The translations under genes were made by a program, and so were the position numbers. The notes under the pieces were generated by a model. The model worked only from the letters and a program-made list of their open reading frames with translations, ran no database searches and was not told where the DNA came from. 64,000 nt of DNA. Origin: JACVRW01 sp963803085 (GTDB taxonomy: Bacteria > Actinomycetota > Thermoleophilia > Solirubrobacterales > Thermoleophilaceae). Position 1 is the stretch's first letter. Every line of letters starts with the position of its first letter. The stretch is from assembly GCA_963803085.1 (NCBI GenBank), contig CAWDLE010000016.1:33093-97092 (forward strand). Direction: 5' to 3'. Positions 1 to 8,894 of this stretch are shown piece after piece.

Positions 1-544
1 GGCCGGCTGGGAGCTGCTGGTGGTGGGTGCCGCCTCGATCCTGGCGGGCGTTCTCTACACCGGCGGCCCGCGCCCCTACGGGTACGAGGGCCTCGGCGAG
101 CTGTTCGTGTTCCTGTTCTTCGGGGTGGTGGCCGTGGGGGGCTCGTACTTCGTTCAGACCGAGGACCTGCGCTGGGAGGCCGTGGCGCTCGGCGTGCCGG
201 TGGGCCTGCTGGCGGCGGCGATCCTCGTGGTGAACAACGTCCGCGACGTGGACACCGACCGCCGCGCGGGCAAGCGGACGCTGGCGGTGAAGCTCGGCCG
301 CGAGCGAGCGCGGATGCTGTTCGTGGCCATGGTCGTGGTGGCTTTTGTGGTCCCGGTGCTGCTCGTGCCGGCCCTCTCGGCCTGGCTGCTGCTGCCGCTC
401 GCGGCTTTCCCCCTCGTGCCGCCGCTCGTGCGCACCGTCAGGAGCCGCACCGACGGACCCGCGCTCAACGGGGCACTCGCGGCCACCGGGCGCCTGCTCG
501 CCGTCTACTCGCTGCTCCTGGCCGGGGGCGTGCTGCTCTCGTGA
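1..544 (+). CDS. menA: 1,4-dihydroxy-2-naphthoate polyprenyltransferase, 3' part
   Basis: This is the C-terminal part of a UbiA-superfamily prenyltransferase; the reading frame is open to the left edge of the window. MenA attaches a polyprenyl chain to 1,4-dihydroxy-2-naphthoate in the membrane, the penultimate step of menaquinone synthesis. The visible part has several hydrophobic helices and the second Asp-rich prenyl-diphosphate loop in the segment VNNVRDVDTDRRAGKRTLAV, which is typical of MenA. The stop overlaps the GTG start of menC by four bases (GTGA), so the two are co-transcribed. The men context rules out a heme or ubiquinone prenyltransferase. Confidence 0.9.
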   Translation, partial: AGWELLVVGAASILAGVLYTGGPRPYGYEGLGELFVFLFFGVVAVGGSYFVQTEDLRWEAVALGVPVGLLAAAILVVNNVRDVDTDRRAGKRTLAVKLGRERARMLFVAMVVVAFVVPVLLVPALSAWLLLPLAAFPLVPPLVRTVRSRTDGPALNGALAATGRLLAVYSLLLAGGVLLS

Positions 545-1572
545 GCGCGCGCGTCGCGCGATCCGTCCTGAGGCTGTCGATCCCGCTGAAGGAGCCGTTC
601 GTGACATCGAACGGCGTGTTCTCGGCCCGTGAGCTTCTGCTGCTCCGGCTCCAAGCCCGCGACGGGACTGTGGGCTATGGCGAGGCCGCACCGTTCGAGC
701 CGTATGACGGAGTGCCGCTCGAGCGCGCGGCCGCCGCGCTCACGGGCGGTGGTGGGCGGCGGCCGCCACAGGTGCGCGCTGCCGAGGAGATCGCACGGCT
801 CGACCTGCACGCCCGCCAGGAAGATCGCCCGCTCGCCGAGCCGCGCAGGCACGCGCTGCCGGTGAACATGACGCTCACCGCCGGGCCGCCGGAGGAGGTG
901 GCCGAGCGGGCGCGAGCCGGGATGCGCGAGGGCTATGCCTGCTTCAAGCTGAAGGTGGGGCTTCCCGACGACCTGGAGCGTGTGGCCGCGGTGCGCGAGG
1001 CGATCGGTCCCTGGCCCGCCCTGAGAGTGGACGCGAACGGCGTGTGGTCGGTGGACGACGCGGTGCACGCAATCCGATCGATCGAGGAGCACGACCTCGA
1101 GCTTGTGGAGCAGCCGTGCACCTCCCTTCGCGAATTGGCGCAGGTGCGCCAGCGGGTGTCCACGCCGATCGCGGCCGATGAGTCGGTCGCCTCGCTTCGC
1201 GACCTGCGTCGGGCGGTGGAGCTCGAGGCTTGCGACGTCGTGAACGTGAAGCTCGCCAGCACCGGCGGGTTCAAGCCCGCCCGTGAGCTGCTGCGCGAGG
1301 CGCGCTCATCCGGGCTGGATGCCTTCCTGTCGAGCACGCTCGACGGTCCCTGGGGCATCGCCGCCGCCCTTCAGCTCGCAGCCGCGGAGGAGCTGACGCT
1401 GGCGTGCGGGCTCGCCACGCTCGGTCTCTTCGACTCCCCGGTGGCGACCGCGCTGCCGCCGCCGCGCGGCGGGACGCTCGAGGTGCCCGCCGGCCCGGGT
1501 CTCGGCGTGAACATCGGCGACGAGGACCTCGCCGCCATCACCGTGGGAGCGCTGCATCCAGAAACTCGGTGA
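541..1572 (+). CDS. menC: o-succinylbenzoate synthase
   Basis: Enolase-superfamily dehydratase that converts SHCHC to o-succinylbenzoate in the menaquinone pathway; 343 aa, normal length. The GTG start overlaps the menA stop. The capping N-terminus carries the LREPFVTSNG-like substrate loop (here LKEPFVTSNG). In the barrel, FKLKVG (general acid/base Lys), VDANG, VEQP and AADES supply the catalytic lysine and the metal-binding Asp/Glu/Asp. NVKLASTGG carries the second Lys. Its last 35 bases overlap, tail to tail, the 3' end of menH on the other strand. Confidence 0.93.
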   Translation: MSARVARSVLRLSIPLKEPFVTSNGVFSARELLLLRLQARDGTVGYGEAAPFEPYDGVPLERAAAALTGGGGRRPPQVRAAEEIARLDLHARQEDRPLAEPRRHALPVNMTLTAGPPEEVAERARAGMREGYACFKLKVGLPDDLERVAAVREAIGPWPALRVDANGVWSVDDAVHAIRSIEEHDLELVEQPCTSLRELAQVRQRVSTPIAADESVASLRDLRRAVELEACDVVNVKLASTGGFKPARELLREARSSGLDAFLSSTLDGPWGIAAALQLAAAEELTLACGLATLGLFDSPVATALPPPRGGTLEVPAGPGLGVNIGDEDLAAITVGALHPETR

Positions 1573-2236
1573 CGAGGTCGGCCACCTCGTCCGGGCGCTG
1601 GAGGTGTGGCGCATGCCCCGCGTCCTCCACGATCGCCGCCCTGCCGTTCGGGGCGGTCGAGGCGATGCGCTTGGCCGCGCGGCTGTAGCCGTCGTCGCGG
1701 GCCCCCGCGATCGCCAGCAGCGGTAGCTCCAGGGAGCGCAGCTCGTGCCACACCGGCTCGAGCGTTCCCTGCCCCGCCGTCCGCAGGAGCAGCGCGAGCG
1801 AGCGCGGGTCCTGCGAGAGCCGGCCCGGGCGCTGCGCCTCGACCAGGGCGTCGGACTGGTCGGCGAACAGCGGCTGGCGCTCCCAGAGCCCGACGATGTC
1901 CTCCATCGGCATCGCCTCGATCCAGGACGCGAGCTTCTCGTCGGCCTCGGCCCGCGCCACCCGCAGCGGACCCTCCTCGATGCCGGCGGTGGTCCCAACG
2001 AGGACGAGCGCGCGGTAGGACTCGGGCGAGCGGAGCGCGGCGCGCAGTGCGATGCGGCCGCCCAGCGAGTAGCCCACGAGCACGTCTGCGCCGGACTCCT
2101 CGATCTCGCGAAGCCGGCCCTCGAAGCTGTGCTCGCGGTGGTCGAGCAGCGTGCTCGGATAGCGTTCAGGCAGGAGCTCCGCGACCGGCCGCCAGGCGTC
2201 GCCACGCTGCATGAAGCCCGGGATGAAGAGCACCAT
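1538..2236 (-). CDS. menH: 2-succinyl-6-hydroxy-2,4-cyclohexadiene-1-carboxylate synthase (alpha/beta hydrolase)
   Basis: A 232-aa alpha/beta hydrolase. The nucleophile elbow GYSLGG puts the catalytic Ser at residue 57; AGARDD and DAGHAPH carry the Asp and His of the triad. Together with menD, menC, menF and menA nearby this supports MenH, which eliminates pyruvate from SEPHCHC. The ATG at 2236 is chosen because GGAG lies just upstream and the family begins this way (VLFIPGF). The frame stays open for 290 further codons upstream, but that stretch is antisense to menD. The start lies only nine bases from the divergent menD start. A generic esterase is the alternative. Confidence 0.85.
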   Translation of the reverse strand: MVLFIPGFMQRGDAWRPVAELLPERYPSTLLDHREHSFEGRLREIEESGADVLVGYSLGGRIALRAALRSPESYRALVLVGTTAGIEEGPLRVARAEADEKLASWIEAMPMEDIVGLWERQPLFADQSDALVEAQRPGRLSQDPRSLALLLRTAGQGTLEPVWHELRSLELPLLAIAGARDDGYSRAAKRIASTAPNGRAAIVEDAGHAPHLQRPDEVADLVTEFLDAALPR

Positions 2237-2245
2237 CGCTCCAAC

Positions 2246-3895
2246 ATGATCCCGATCAACCGCACCTACGCGCCGCTCCAGGCCTTCGTCGAAGAGCTGT
2301 ACCGCTGCGGAATGCGGCACGCGGTCACATCTCCGGGCTCGCGGAACGCGCCGCTGGCCCTCACCCTCGCGGCGCAGGAGGGCGTGGAGGCGGTGTCGGT
2401 GCTCGACGAGCGCTCGGCCGGTTTCGTTGCCCTCGGAATGGCGAAGGCGAGCGGGCGACCCGTGGCCGTGACCTGCACCTCGGGCACCGCCGCGGCCAAC
2501 CTCCACCCCGCCGTGGTCGAGGCCTGGGAGGCGCGCGTCCCGCTGATCGTCCTCACGGCGGACCGCCCGCCGGAGCTGCGAGAGATCGGCGCCGGACAGG
2601 CGATCGACCAGATCAAGCTCTACGGCAGCGCCGCCAAGTGGTTCGTGGAGGTGGGCACCCACAACCCGAGCCGCGAGACCGCCATCCACCATCGCGCGCT
2701 CGCGTGCCGCGCTTACTTCACGGCCGCCGGCGGGCGCCCCGGGCCGGTGCACCTCAACTTCCCGCTGCGCGAGCCGCTCGCCCCGGCGCCGGAGGAGCTC
2801 GAGGCGGCGGACTGGGAGGGCCGCGAGAACGGCCGCCCCTGGACCGAGCTGCGCGAGCACGCGAGCGCGCCGCACTCGGACGACGTGCACGACGTCGCCT
2901 CTCGCCTTGCCGCGGAGCCGCGCGGCGCGATCGTGTGCGGCCCCTGTCACGAGGACGTTGCGGACGCCGCCTCGCGCTTGGCTGCGGAGACCGGCTGGCC
3001 GCTGCTCGCAGAGCCCACCTCGGGAGTGAGATGCGGCGACCACGATCGCTCGCACGTGATCGCTCATTACGACGTGCTGCTGCGCGTCGAGAAATTCACG
3101 CGTGAGCACGCGCCGGGGCTGGTACTGCGGGTCGGCGACATGCCCACGTCAAAGCCGCTTCGCTCATTTGTCGCGCAGTCGTCTCAGATCGTCATTGACC
3201 CGCATGGCGCTTGGCACGAGCCCACGCGGACCGCCGAGCTCTTGGTGCAGGCGGCGGCCGCGCCGACGCTCGATGCGCTCGCCTCGGCGGTCGAGATGCG
3301 CAGCGCGGCCCGCGACGACGGCTGGCTGCCCGGCTGGAGCGACGCCGACGCCAGGGTCTGGGCCGCGGTCGAGGCAGCCCCCGATGGCTTCGAGGGCAAG
3401 ATCTTGGCCAGCCTCGAGCCGGAGCTGCCCGACGAGGCGATCGTGTGGGTCAGCTCCTCGATGCCGATCCGCGATGTCGAGGCCTATTTCCCCCGGTCGG
3501 CGAAGCGGCTGCGGTTCCTCGCCAACCGCGGCGCAAACGGGATCGACGGCGTGGTCTCGTCCGCCATGGGCGCGGCAATCGCAGGCGGCCTGCCCACCTG
3601 GCTGCTGATCGGCGAGCTTGCCCTACAGCATGACGCGGGCGGGCTGCTGGCAGCACGTCGCGCGGGCACCCAGCTCGAGATCGTGTGCATCAACAACGGA
3701 GGCGGCGGGATCTTCGACTTCCTGCCCGTGGCCGAGCACGCCGATCCCGCCGCCTATGAGGGTCACATTGCGACCCCGTCAGAGGGGGTCGAGCTGGCGG
3801 CGCTCTGGCCCGGGATCAGAGAGATCCGGACAGACCGCCGCCAGAACGCCCGGCTCCACCGTGAGCTGGTGGAGCGGGTCGCTCAGTCCCTGTAG
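2246..3895 (+). CDS. menD: SEPHCHC synthase (menaquinone pathway ThDP enzyme)
   Basis: Thiamine-diphosphate enzyme that adds the succinyl-semialdehyde unit from 2-oxoglutarate to isochorismate; 549 aa, the usual size. The N-terminal PYR domain has TSPGSRNAPLAL, DERSAGFVALGMAKASG and TCTSGTAAANLHPAV. The C-terminal PP domain has ANRGANGIDG and, at the diphosphate/Mg site, GELALQHD followed by NNGGGGIFDFLP. Most MenD proteins have GD rather than GE at that site. The ATG at 2246 matches the family N-terminus (INRTYAPLQAFVEEL). No clear Shine-Dalgarno sequence precedes it. Its 3' end overlaps the convergent membrane protein by 13 bases. Confidence 0.93.
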   Translation: MIPINRTYAPLQAFVEELYRCGMRHAVTSPGSRNAPLALTLAAQEGVEAVSVLDERSAGFVALGMAKASGRPVAVTCTSGTAAANLHPAVVEAWEARVPLIVLTADRPPELREIGAGQAIDQIKLYGSAAKWFVEVGTHNPSRETAIHHRALACRAYFTAAGGRPGPVHLNFPLREPLAPAPEELEAADWEGRENGRPWTELREHASAPHSDDVHDVASRLAAEPRGAIVCGPCHEDVADAASRLAAETGWPLLAEPTSGVRCGDHDRSHVIAHYDVLLRVEKFTREHAPGLVLRVGDMPTSKPLRSFVAQSSQIVIDPHGAWHEPTRTAELLVQAAAAPTLDALASAVEMRSAARDDGWLPGWSDADARVWAAVEAAPDGFEGKILASLEPELPDEAIVWVSSSMPIRDVEAYFPRSAKRLRFLANRGANGIDGVVSSAMGAAIAGGLPTWLLIGELALQHDAGGLLAARRAGTQLEIVCINNGGGGIFDFLPVAEHADPAAYEGHIATPSEGVELAALWPGIREIRTDRRQNARLHRELVERVAQSL

Positions 3896-4416
3896 GCGAG
3901 CCGGTCGATCTTGCGGTGGTAGCGCTCGCCGGCCTTGCCGCCGCCCGTCGCGGCGAGCAGGGTCAGGATCACAACCGCGGCCAGCGCGATCGCGGCGCCC
4001 GCGGTGAGCGAACCCTCGTCGATCGGGATGCGCGGCAGGCCCAGCCGCTCGTAGATGTTGTACTCCGCGCCGAACAGCGCACCGGCCACCGCGAGCACGA
4101 TCGTCACCGAAAGGCCGATCGCCCAGGTGCCGAAGCCCTGGCGCCCGCCGTCGAAGCGCGACATGCGCCCGCTCACGTAGCCGCCGCAGTAGTAGGCGAT
4201 CACGAGCGCCGCGACCAGCAGGATTCCGCCCACGATCCCGATCGTTTCCGCGTTCGAGTTCACCTCGGACTCGCTCACGTCGCTGAGGCCGAACGCGGCC
4301 CCCGCCGCGCTCAACAGCCCAAGCAGGATCGCCGCCATGCCGACTGCAACGAGCCAGCCGAAGAAGGCCGCGCCCCAGTTGAGGCCGCCGTACTCCTCGC
4401 GCTGGCGAGCGCGCAC
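3883..4416 (-). CDS. YrzE-like multi-helix membrane protein, possibly frameshifted at the N-terminus
   Basis: A 177-aa protein with about four hydrophobic helices and a short basic tail. Function is unknown; it resembles small actinobacterial membrane proteins with a cytoplasmic N-terminus ending in a RQREEYGG-like segment. The GTG at 4416 is the only usual start in this frame. The frame stays open upstream to about 4539 and encodes an acidic/Pro-rich stretch (RPVAPAPTTRETARDV) that looks like real protein. An ATG at 4562 in another frame begins MFERFRNRSDTRDG, also protein-like. One missing base in the GTCGAC-rich stretch at about 4500-4545 would join them into a protein of about 225 aa. Confidence 0.6.
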   Translation of the reverse strand: MRARQREEYGGLNWGAAFFGWLVAVGMAAILLGLLSAAGAAFGLSDVSESEVNSNAETIGIVGGILLVAALVIAYYCGGYVSGRMSRFDGGRQGFGTWAIGLSVTIVLAVAGALFGAEYNIYERLGLPRIPIDEGSLTAGAAIALAAVVILTLLAATGGGKAGERYHRKIDRLAYRD

Positions 4417-4573
4417 GTCGCGAGCCGTCTCGCGTGTGGTTGGCGCAGGCGCAACCGGGCGTGTTGCGGTCGCGACGCCGCCGCCGTCGTCGACATGGTC
4501 GTCGACGTGGCCGTCGACGCGCCGTCGCGGGTGTCTGATCTATTTCTGAAGCGCTCGAACATGAACCCCGGCT

Positions 4574-4587
4574 ACCCCCGAAGGGGT
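4574..4587 (-). terminator. UUCG-type hairpin after the mce operon
   Basis: Read on the minus strand, a 5-bp stem (ACCCC/GGGGT) closes a UUCG tetraloop, 13 bases past the stop of the last mce gene. No U-tract follows. It could slow transcription, or act as a 5' structure of the next gene. Confidence 0.35.
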
Positions 4588-4600
4588 GAGCGGAAACGGT

Positions 4601-6085
4601 TTAAGGAGTGGCTGGGCGGGTACCGTCGCGGCCCTTCGGGGCCGGTACGAACGGCGCCTTGCCGCGGCGCAGGCGCGGGAACTTCTGGTTCCCCCACAGG
4701 AGCGGCGGAGCCTCGAAGCAGGGCGGCTTGGCCTCCTCGCCGCTGCCCTCCGGGTTGCGCTGCTCGCCGCCGTTCGGCTTGCAGTCGAAGCTCTCGATCA
4801 CGCCCAGCGGCGTGGCGCGCTCGTAGGCGTTGGGAGCGATGTACGAGTTCGCCCGCTCCCAGTCCGGCCGGTCAGGGCGGCGCTGGAACGAGCGGCCGTC
4901 GATCATCGCGATCTGCGGGAGGTAGTGCTCGGCACCGCCGTTGCCCATGTAGCCGCCCTCGCCGTTGCCGGCCAGTGCCGCGCCGCCCACGGTGATGAAC
5001 TCCGCGAGCTGCCCGCGCGCGAAGCTGAGGTAGGACAGGATCGGGTTCAGCTCCGGCATGAACACGTGAGTGGCCTCGAGCACCGGCTCGGCGCCCCGCA
5101 GGAACCGCTCCGCGGCCGGCACGCCGGTCTTGGACGCGCGCACGAGCGGCGGGATGTGGCGGAAGAGCGTCTCGAGGTCGGGCGAGAGATCGCCCAGGTC
5201 ACGCAGGGTTGGCGCGAGGTCCTGCGCCGGCTCGCGCAGGTCGCGTACGAGCGGGTCGGTGTTGCGAGCGAACGCCTCGAGGCGCCGAACCGTGCTGCGT
5301 GTCTCGCGCAGGAAGGTGGGGAAGATCGCGAACGTCTCGGCGAGCGCGTCGTCCCGTGACGCCAGCGCGCCGAAGGTCGCGTCCCCTCCCGTGATCAGCC
5401 CCTGAAGCTGGCCGTCCTCGCGTGAGACGGCGTTGAAGACGCGGCCGGTGTCACGGAACACCCGGCGCAGCGCCACCTCCTGCTCGGCCAGCGGCTTCAG
5501 CAGGCGGGCGCCGCCGGTGAAGAAGGGCGCCGCGTTGCCGAGCGAGTCGTTGAAGTCGCGCGCAAAGCGTCCCGAGGTCACGATGCCCGCCTCGTGCAGC
5601 CACTGCTGGAAGGCGTCGCGCGTCTTCGGGTCGAACACGCGGAACACCTCGTCGAGCTCGACGGTGTCCTCCACGTTCGCCTGCGCAAGCGTGCCCCCGT
5701 CGTCGAGGCTCGGCCCGCCCGGGCTGCCGGCCGTGATCTCCACGTAGGTCTCGCCGAGGAGGCTCTTCTGGCGCAGGATTGCGTGGGCGTCGCGGCCGAT
5801 CGGCGCGAAGCGGTCGTCGATCTCCATCTCCACGACGGTGGTGCGCCCGCCCTTGCCGAGCTCCTTGGTCTTCACCTTGCCGATGTTCACGCCCGCCATG
5901 CGGACGTCCGCCTCCTTCACGAGCAGCGAGGCCTCGGGGAATGCCGCCTTGAAGCGGTACCCCTTCGGCGCCAGTGGCAGCGTTCCGCCGAAGGCGGTCC
6001 ACAGGAACATGAGCAGGGCCGCCACGGACAGGGTGAACCCGACCATTGCGGCGATGCGTCCGATGCTGGGTGGGTTCTTGTTCAT
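4601..6085 (-). CDS. Mce/MlaD family protein, sixth of the operon (MceF-like)
   Basis: A 494-aa protein with one N-terminal membrane helix followed by an MCE/MlaD domain (from about residue 40: fAAFPEASLLVKEADVRMAG, then vNIGKVK) and a long helical region rich in LREP/LRDLGDL heptads. It ends in a Pro- and Gly-rich tail. By analogy with MlaD and mycobacterial Mce proteins, it would join a hexamer that shuttles lipids or sterols across the envelope. The start overlaps the preceding mce stop by ATGA. It is last in the six-gene operon. Confidence 0.88.
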   Translation of the reverse strand: MNKNPPSIGRIAAMVGFTLSVAALLMFLWTAFGGTLPLAPKGYRFKAAFPEASLLVKEADVRMAGVNIGKVKTKELGKGGRTTVVEMEIDDRFAPIGRDAHAILRQKSLLGETYVEITAGSPGGPSLDDGGTLAQANVEDTVELDEVFRVFDPKTRDAFQQWLHEAGIVTSGRFARDFNDSLGNAAPFFTGGARLLKPLAEQEVALRRVFRDTGRVFNAVSREDGQLQGLITGGDATFGALASRDDALAETFAIFPTFLRETRSTVRRLEAFARNTDPLVRDLREPAQDLAPTLRDLGDLSPDLETLFRHIPPLVRASKTGVPAAERFLRGAEPVLEATHVFMPELNPILSYLSFARGQLAEFITVGGAALAGNGEGGYMGNGGAEHYLPQIAMIDGRSFQRRPDRPDWERANSYIAPNAYERATPLGVIESFDCKPNGGEQRNPEGSGEEAKPPCFEAPPLLWGNQKFPRLRRGKAPFVPAPKGRDGTRPATP

Positions 6086-7554
6086 GGCAGGAGTGGCGGG
6101 ACCGTGGGAAGCGGGAGGATCGGGCCAGTTCCGCCGCCCGGTGGCGGCGTGGAGGGCAGGGCATTGAAGTTGCAGGAGCCGAACTGGGTGGCGAGCAGCT
6201 GGTCGACGGCGCTGCTCCCGCCGGGGCTCGTGATCGCGTTGAGCTGGTCGGCGAGCGCGGGGTTGCTCGCTCCGACTTCGGTGAGGACGCCCTCCACGAT
6301 CCCAGTCACGGCCGCCGCGGGAAGGCCGCAGATCGTGACCCGGCGCCAGGGTCCCTGGCCGTCGGCGCTCGAGAACAGCGAGCTGCCGTTCTGGGAGACC
6401 CAGGCGAGCCAGTACAGGAAGCCCTCCTGGCGCTGGCGCTGCTCGGAGATCGACTTGCCGTCGAGGCCCTCGGCCCCACCCGGGTTGTGCGCGCCGATGT
6501 TGAAGAAGCGGTTCAGCTCGCCGAAGGAGCGCCGCAGGTCGGGCATCGCCTTCGCCGTGCCCTCGGCGGCGAGGCGCAGGTCGTCCGTCCACGGCCGCGC
6601 GGCGCGAACGAACGGGCGGATCTGGGTGCGGATCACCGGCTCGGTCTGCTCGAGGAAGGGGATCACGGCCTCGTTCGTGGCCGGGAGCTTCCGGATCGGC
6701 TTGCGCAGCGACTCGAGCGACGAGCGCAGCACCGGGGCGAACTGCTGAACCTGGGTGAGCGCGCTCTCAGAGGCCCGCAACGACGCCGGCAGCTGGGCCA
6801 CCGATGCGGAGATCGCGTCGTCCTCGTTCGCGAGCGCGTCGAACACGCTGCGGGACGCGGTCACAAGCCGGCGCAGATCCTGCGGGTGCTTGCCCAGCTC
6901 GGTCATCAGCAGGCCGTAGTCGTGGATCAGCTCCTTGAGTGCGACGCGGCGCTTGGCGCTCGCGCGGGTCACCCGGGCGAGATCCCGATGGATCGGCTCG
7001 AGGCGGCGGAACACCTCGCGCAGGTCGTCCCCGCGCTCGCGCAGGCCCTTGCCGGCTCCGGCCACGAGCAGCTTCAGGTAGGGACGCGTGTCGGCGTCGA
7101 GCGCGGCGTACACCTCGTCGGGGTCGATGTCCGGCAGCGAGTTCGCCACCTGGATCCGGCCGCCCTCCCCGACCGGCTTGCCGGTGCCCGGGTTCACCTC
7201 GAGGAACATGTCCTTCAGCGCCGTCTTCGGCCGCAGCAGCGCGGTTGCGTCGCTACGGATCAGATTCTCGTAGTCCTTCTCGATGTCGAGCGTGACCACC
7301 GCGATGCCGTCCTCGAGCTGCACGTCCGCGATCTGTCCGACCTCCACGCCGGCCACGCGCACCGTCTGGCCCTGGCCCGGCTGCACGGCCTGCGCGTTCG
7401 ACAGCTCGACCTCGATCTGCTTCGGCTTCTCCTGGATCAGCGGGAAGCGCAGGCTCTGCTGGCTCAGGATGTACACGCCGACGGCAAGCCCGAGGACGGC
7501 GATGCCGAAGATCGCGAGGAAGTCGAGCCAGTGCTTGCGGATCGCGAAGATCAC
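6082..7554 (-). CDS. Mce/MlaD family protein, fifth of the operon
   Basis: A 490-aa Mce protein. One N-terminal transmembrane helix (residues about 10-30) is followed by the MlaD fold (TVRVAGVEVGQIADV, then lkDMFLEVNPG) and a long amphipathic helical domain. The C-terminus is Pro-rich with a single Cys in GSCNFNALPS. Mycobacterial MceE proteins are lipoproteins; no lipobox is present here. Four-base ATGA overlaps join it to both neighbours. Confidence 0.88.
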   Translation of the reverse strand: MIFAIRKHWLDFLAIFGIAVLGLAVGVYILSQQSLRFPLIQEKPKQIEVELSNAQAVQPGQGQTVRVAGVEVGQIADVQLEDGIAVVTLDIEKDYENLIRSDATALLRPKTALKDMFLEVNPGTGKPVGEGGRIQVANSLPDIDPDEVYAALDADTRPYLKLLVAGAGKGLRERGDDLREVFRRLEPIHRDLARVTRASAKRRVALKELIHDYGLLMTELGKHPQDLRRLVTASRSVFDALANEDDAISASVAQLPASLRASESALTQVQQFAPVLRSSLESLRKPIRKLPATNEAVIPFLEQTEPVIRTQIRPFVRAARPWTDDLRLAAEGTAKAMPDLRRSFGELNRFFNIGAHNPGGAEGLDGKSISEQRQRQEGFLYWLAWVSQNGSSLFSSADGQGPWRRVTICGLPAAAVTGIVEGVLTEVGASNPALADQLNAITSPGGSSAVDQLLATQFGSCNFNALPSTPPPGGGTGPILPLPTVPPLLP

Positions 7555-8894
7555 GGGCCGCCTCCGAAGAGCGTGGCGTCGCCGCCCGGGGCGTTCAGAT
7601 TCGGCGGCTCCTGCGTCTCACACGGGACGTCCGGCCGGTGCGGCGGCGGCATGTTCGGGTCGAGCGGCGCGGCGGGCTGGATCTTTCCGGTGGCGAGCTT
7701 GAGCGGGTTCACTGCCTGGATGTGGAAAACCGGCGTGTTCGCGTCGTTCACGCGGCTCTCGCCGCCGAGGCCCACGAAGCTGCGGTTGATCTGCTCGCGC
7801 ACGAGATGGCCCGAGTTGCCGTCCTCGAGGCTCGGGATCTCCGACTCCACGAACGGCACGAGCACGTTGTTGGTGCACGACGAGAGGGCGCGAAGCTGCG
7901 AGAGGAACGGCACCAGGCGCGTGTTGAGCCTCACCAGGTCGGGCACGGCCTGTCGCAGGTCGGCCGCCAGGCCCTTCAGCTCGCTCTGCTGCACCAGCCC
8001 GCGTGCCTGCGAGAACCACGGCGTCGCGGCGGCGAGCGCGGGCACCGACGAGCGCACGCCCGGCAGCGCCTCACGCGAGAAGGTCCGGAGCGTCGGCAGG
8101 GCGGCGTTCAGCTCGGCGAGCGCCGGGGAGCCCACACGCAGCGTGTCGCGCAGCGCGGGCACGGCGGCCTCGAGCGCCGAGTCCTGGCTTGCGATCGCCC
8201 CGGCCGTGGTGTTCAGGTCGGTCACGAGCTCCTTGAGCGCCGCGGGGTTGTCCCCCAGCGCGGCGAAGGTCTTCTGCTGGCCCTTAAGCAGCCGCTGCAC
8301 GTCGCGGTCTGGATCCACGCCCAGGAGCGCGTCGTTCGTGAGCGCGCCGTAGCGGTAGGCCGGCTCGAAGGCCGGAATCGCGCGGTTGAACGCCTTGGCG
8401 CCGCCGCCCTCGAGCGCCACCGTGCCGTACTCGTGGAGGAAGGTCTGGAGGTCAAGGCGCACGTCCGAGTCGAGCGTGTCGAGGATGTCCGGCAGCGTGA
8501 CCGTGGCGGTGGTCTGCGTGATCGGGATGGTCGAGCCGTCCTCGAGCTCGCCGCGCGACGGCGATCCGGGCTGGATGTCCACGAAGAAGTTGCCCTCGAG
8601 GAAGATGCGCGAGCGAATCTGGGCCCGAGCGTCCTCCCGAAGCGGCAGCGCATCGTTGCGCAGCTCCATGGTCACCTCCGCCGCGCCGCCGCCGTCCTTC
8701 GGCTCGACCTTCGTGACCTTGCCGACCTCGACTCCTGCGATCCGCACGGGCGAGCGCACCTTGAGGCTCTCCACGTCGCGGAACATCGCCTTCAGCTCGT
8801 ATGGGTTCGCGAACGGGTTCGCCTTGGTGAACCCGAAGTAGGCGAGCAGGACGAGCGTCGTGAGCGCGAGGATCCCGGCCTTGAAGACGCTCAT
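7551..8894 (-). CDS. Mce/MlaD family protein, fourth of the operon
   Basis: A 447-aa Mce protein with an N-terminal helix (VFKAGILALTTLVLLAYFGF) acting as anchor or uncleaved signal. The MlaD domain shows VRIAGVEVGKVTKVEP and FFVDIQPGSP. A long coiled helical region follows and the protein ends in a Pro-rich tail with one Cys. ATGA overlaps on both sides place it inside the operon. It probably forms one subunit of a heteromeric lipid-carrying MCE channel. Confidence 0.88.
   Translation of the reverse strand: MSVFKAGILALTTLVLLAYFGFTKANPFANPYELKAMFRDVESLKVRSPVRIAGVEVGKVTKVEPKDGGGAAEVTMELRNDALPLREDARAQIRSRIFLEGNFFVDIQPGSPSRGELEDGSTIPITQTTATVTLPDILDTLDSDVRLDLQTFLHEYGTVALEGGGAKAFNRAIPAFEPAYRYGALTNDALLGVDPDRDVQRLLKGQQKTFAALGDNPAALKELVTDLNTTAGAIASQDSALEAAVPALRDTLRVGSPALAELNAALPTLRTFSREALPGVRSSVPALAAATPWFSQARGLVQQSELKGLAADLRQAVPDLVRLNTRLVPFLSQLRALSSCTNNVLVPFVESEIPSLEDGNSGHLVREQINRSFVGLGGESRVNDANTPVFHIQAVNPLKLATGKIQPAAPLDPNMPPPHRPDVPCETQEPPNLNAPGGDATLFGGGP

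Noticed and set aside
6046..8352. 768-codon open frame on the plus strand across the mce genes
   Set aside because: It is antisense to three clear Mce genes, has an Arg/Ala/Glu-biased composition and no domain; a by-product of high third-position GC.
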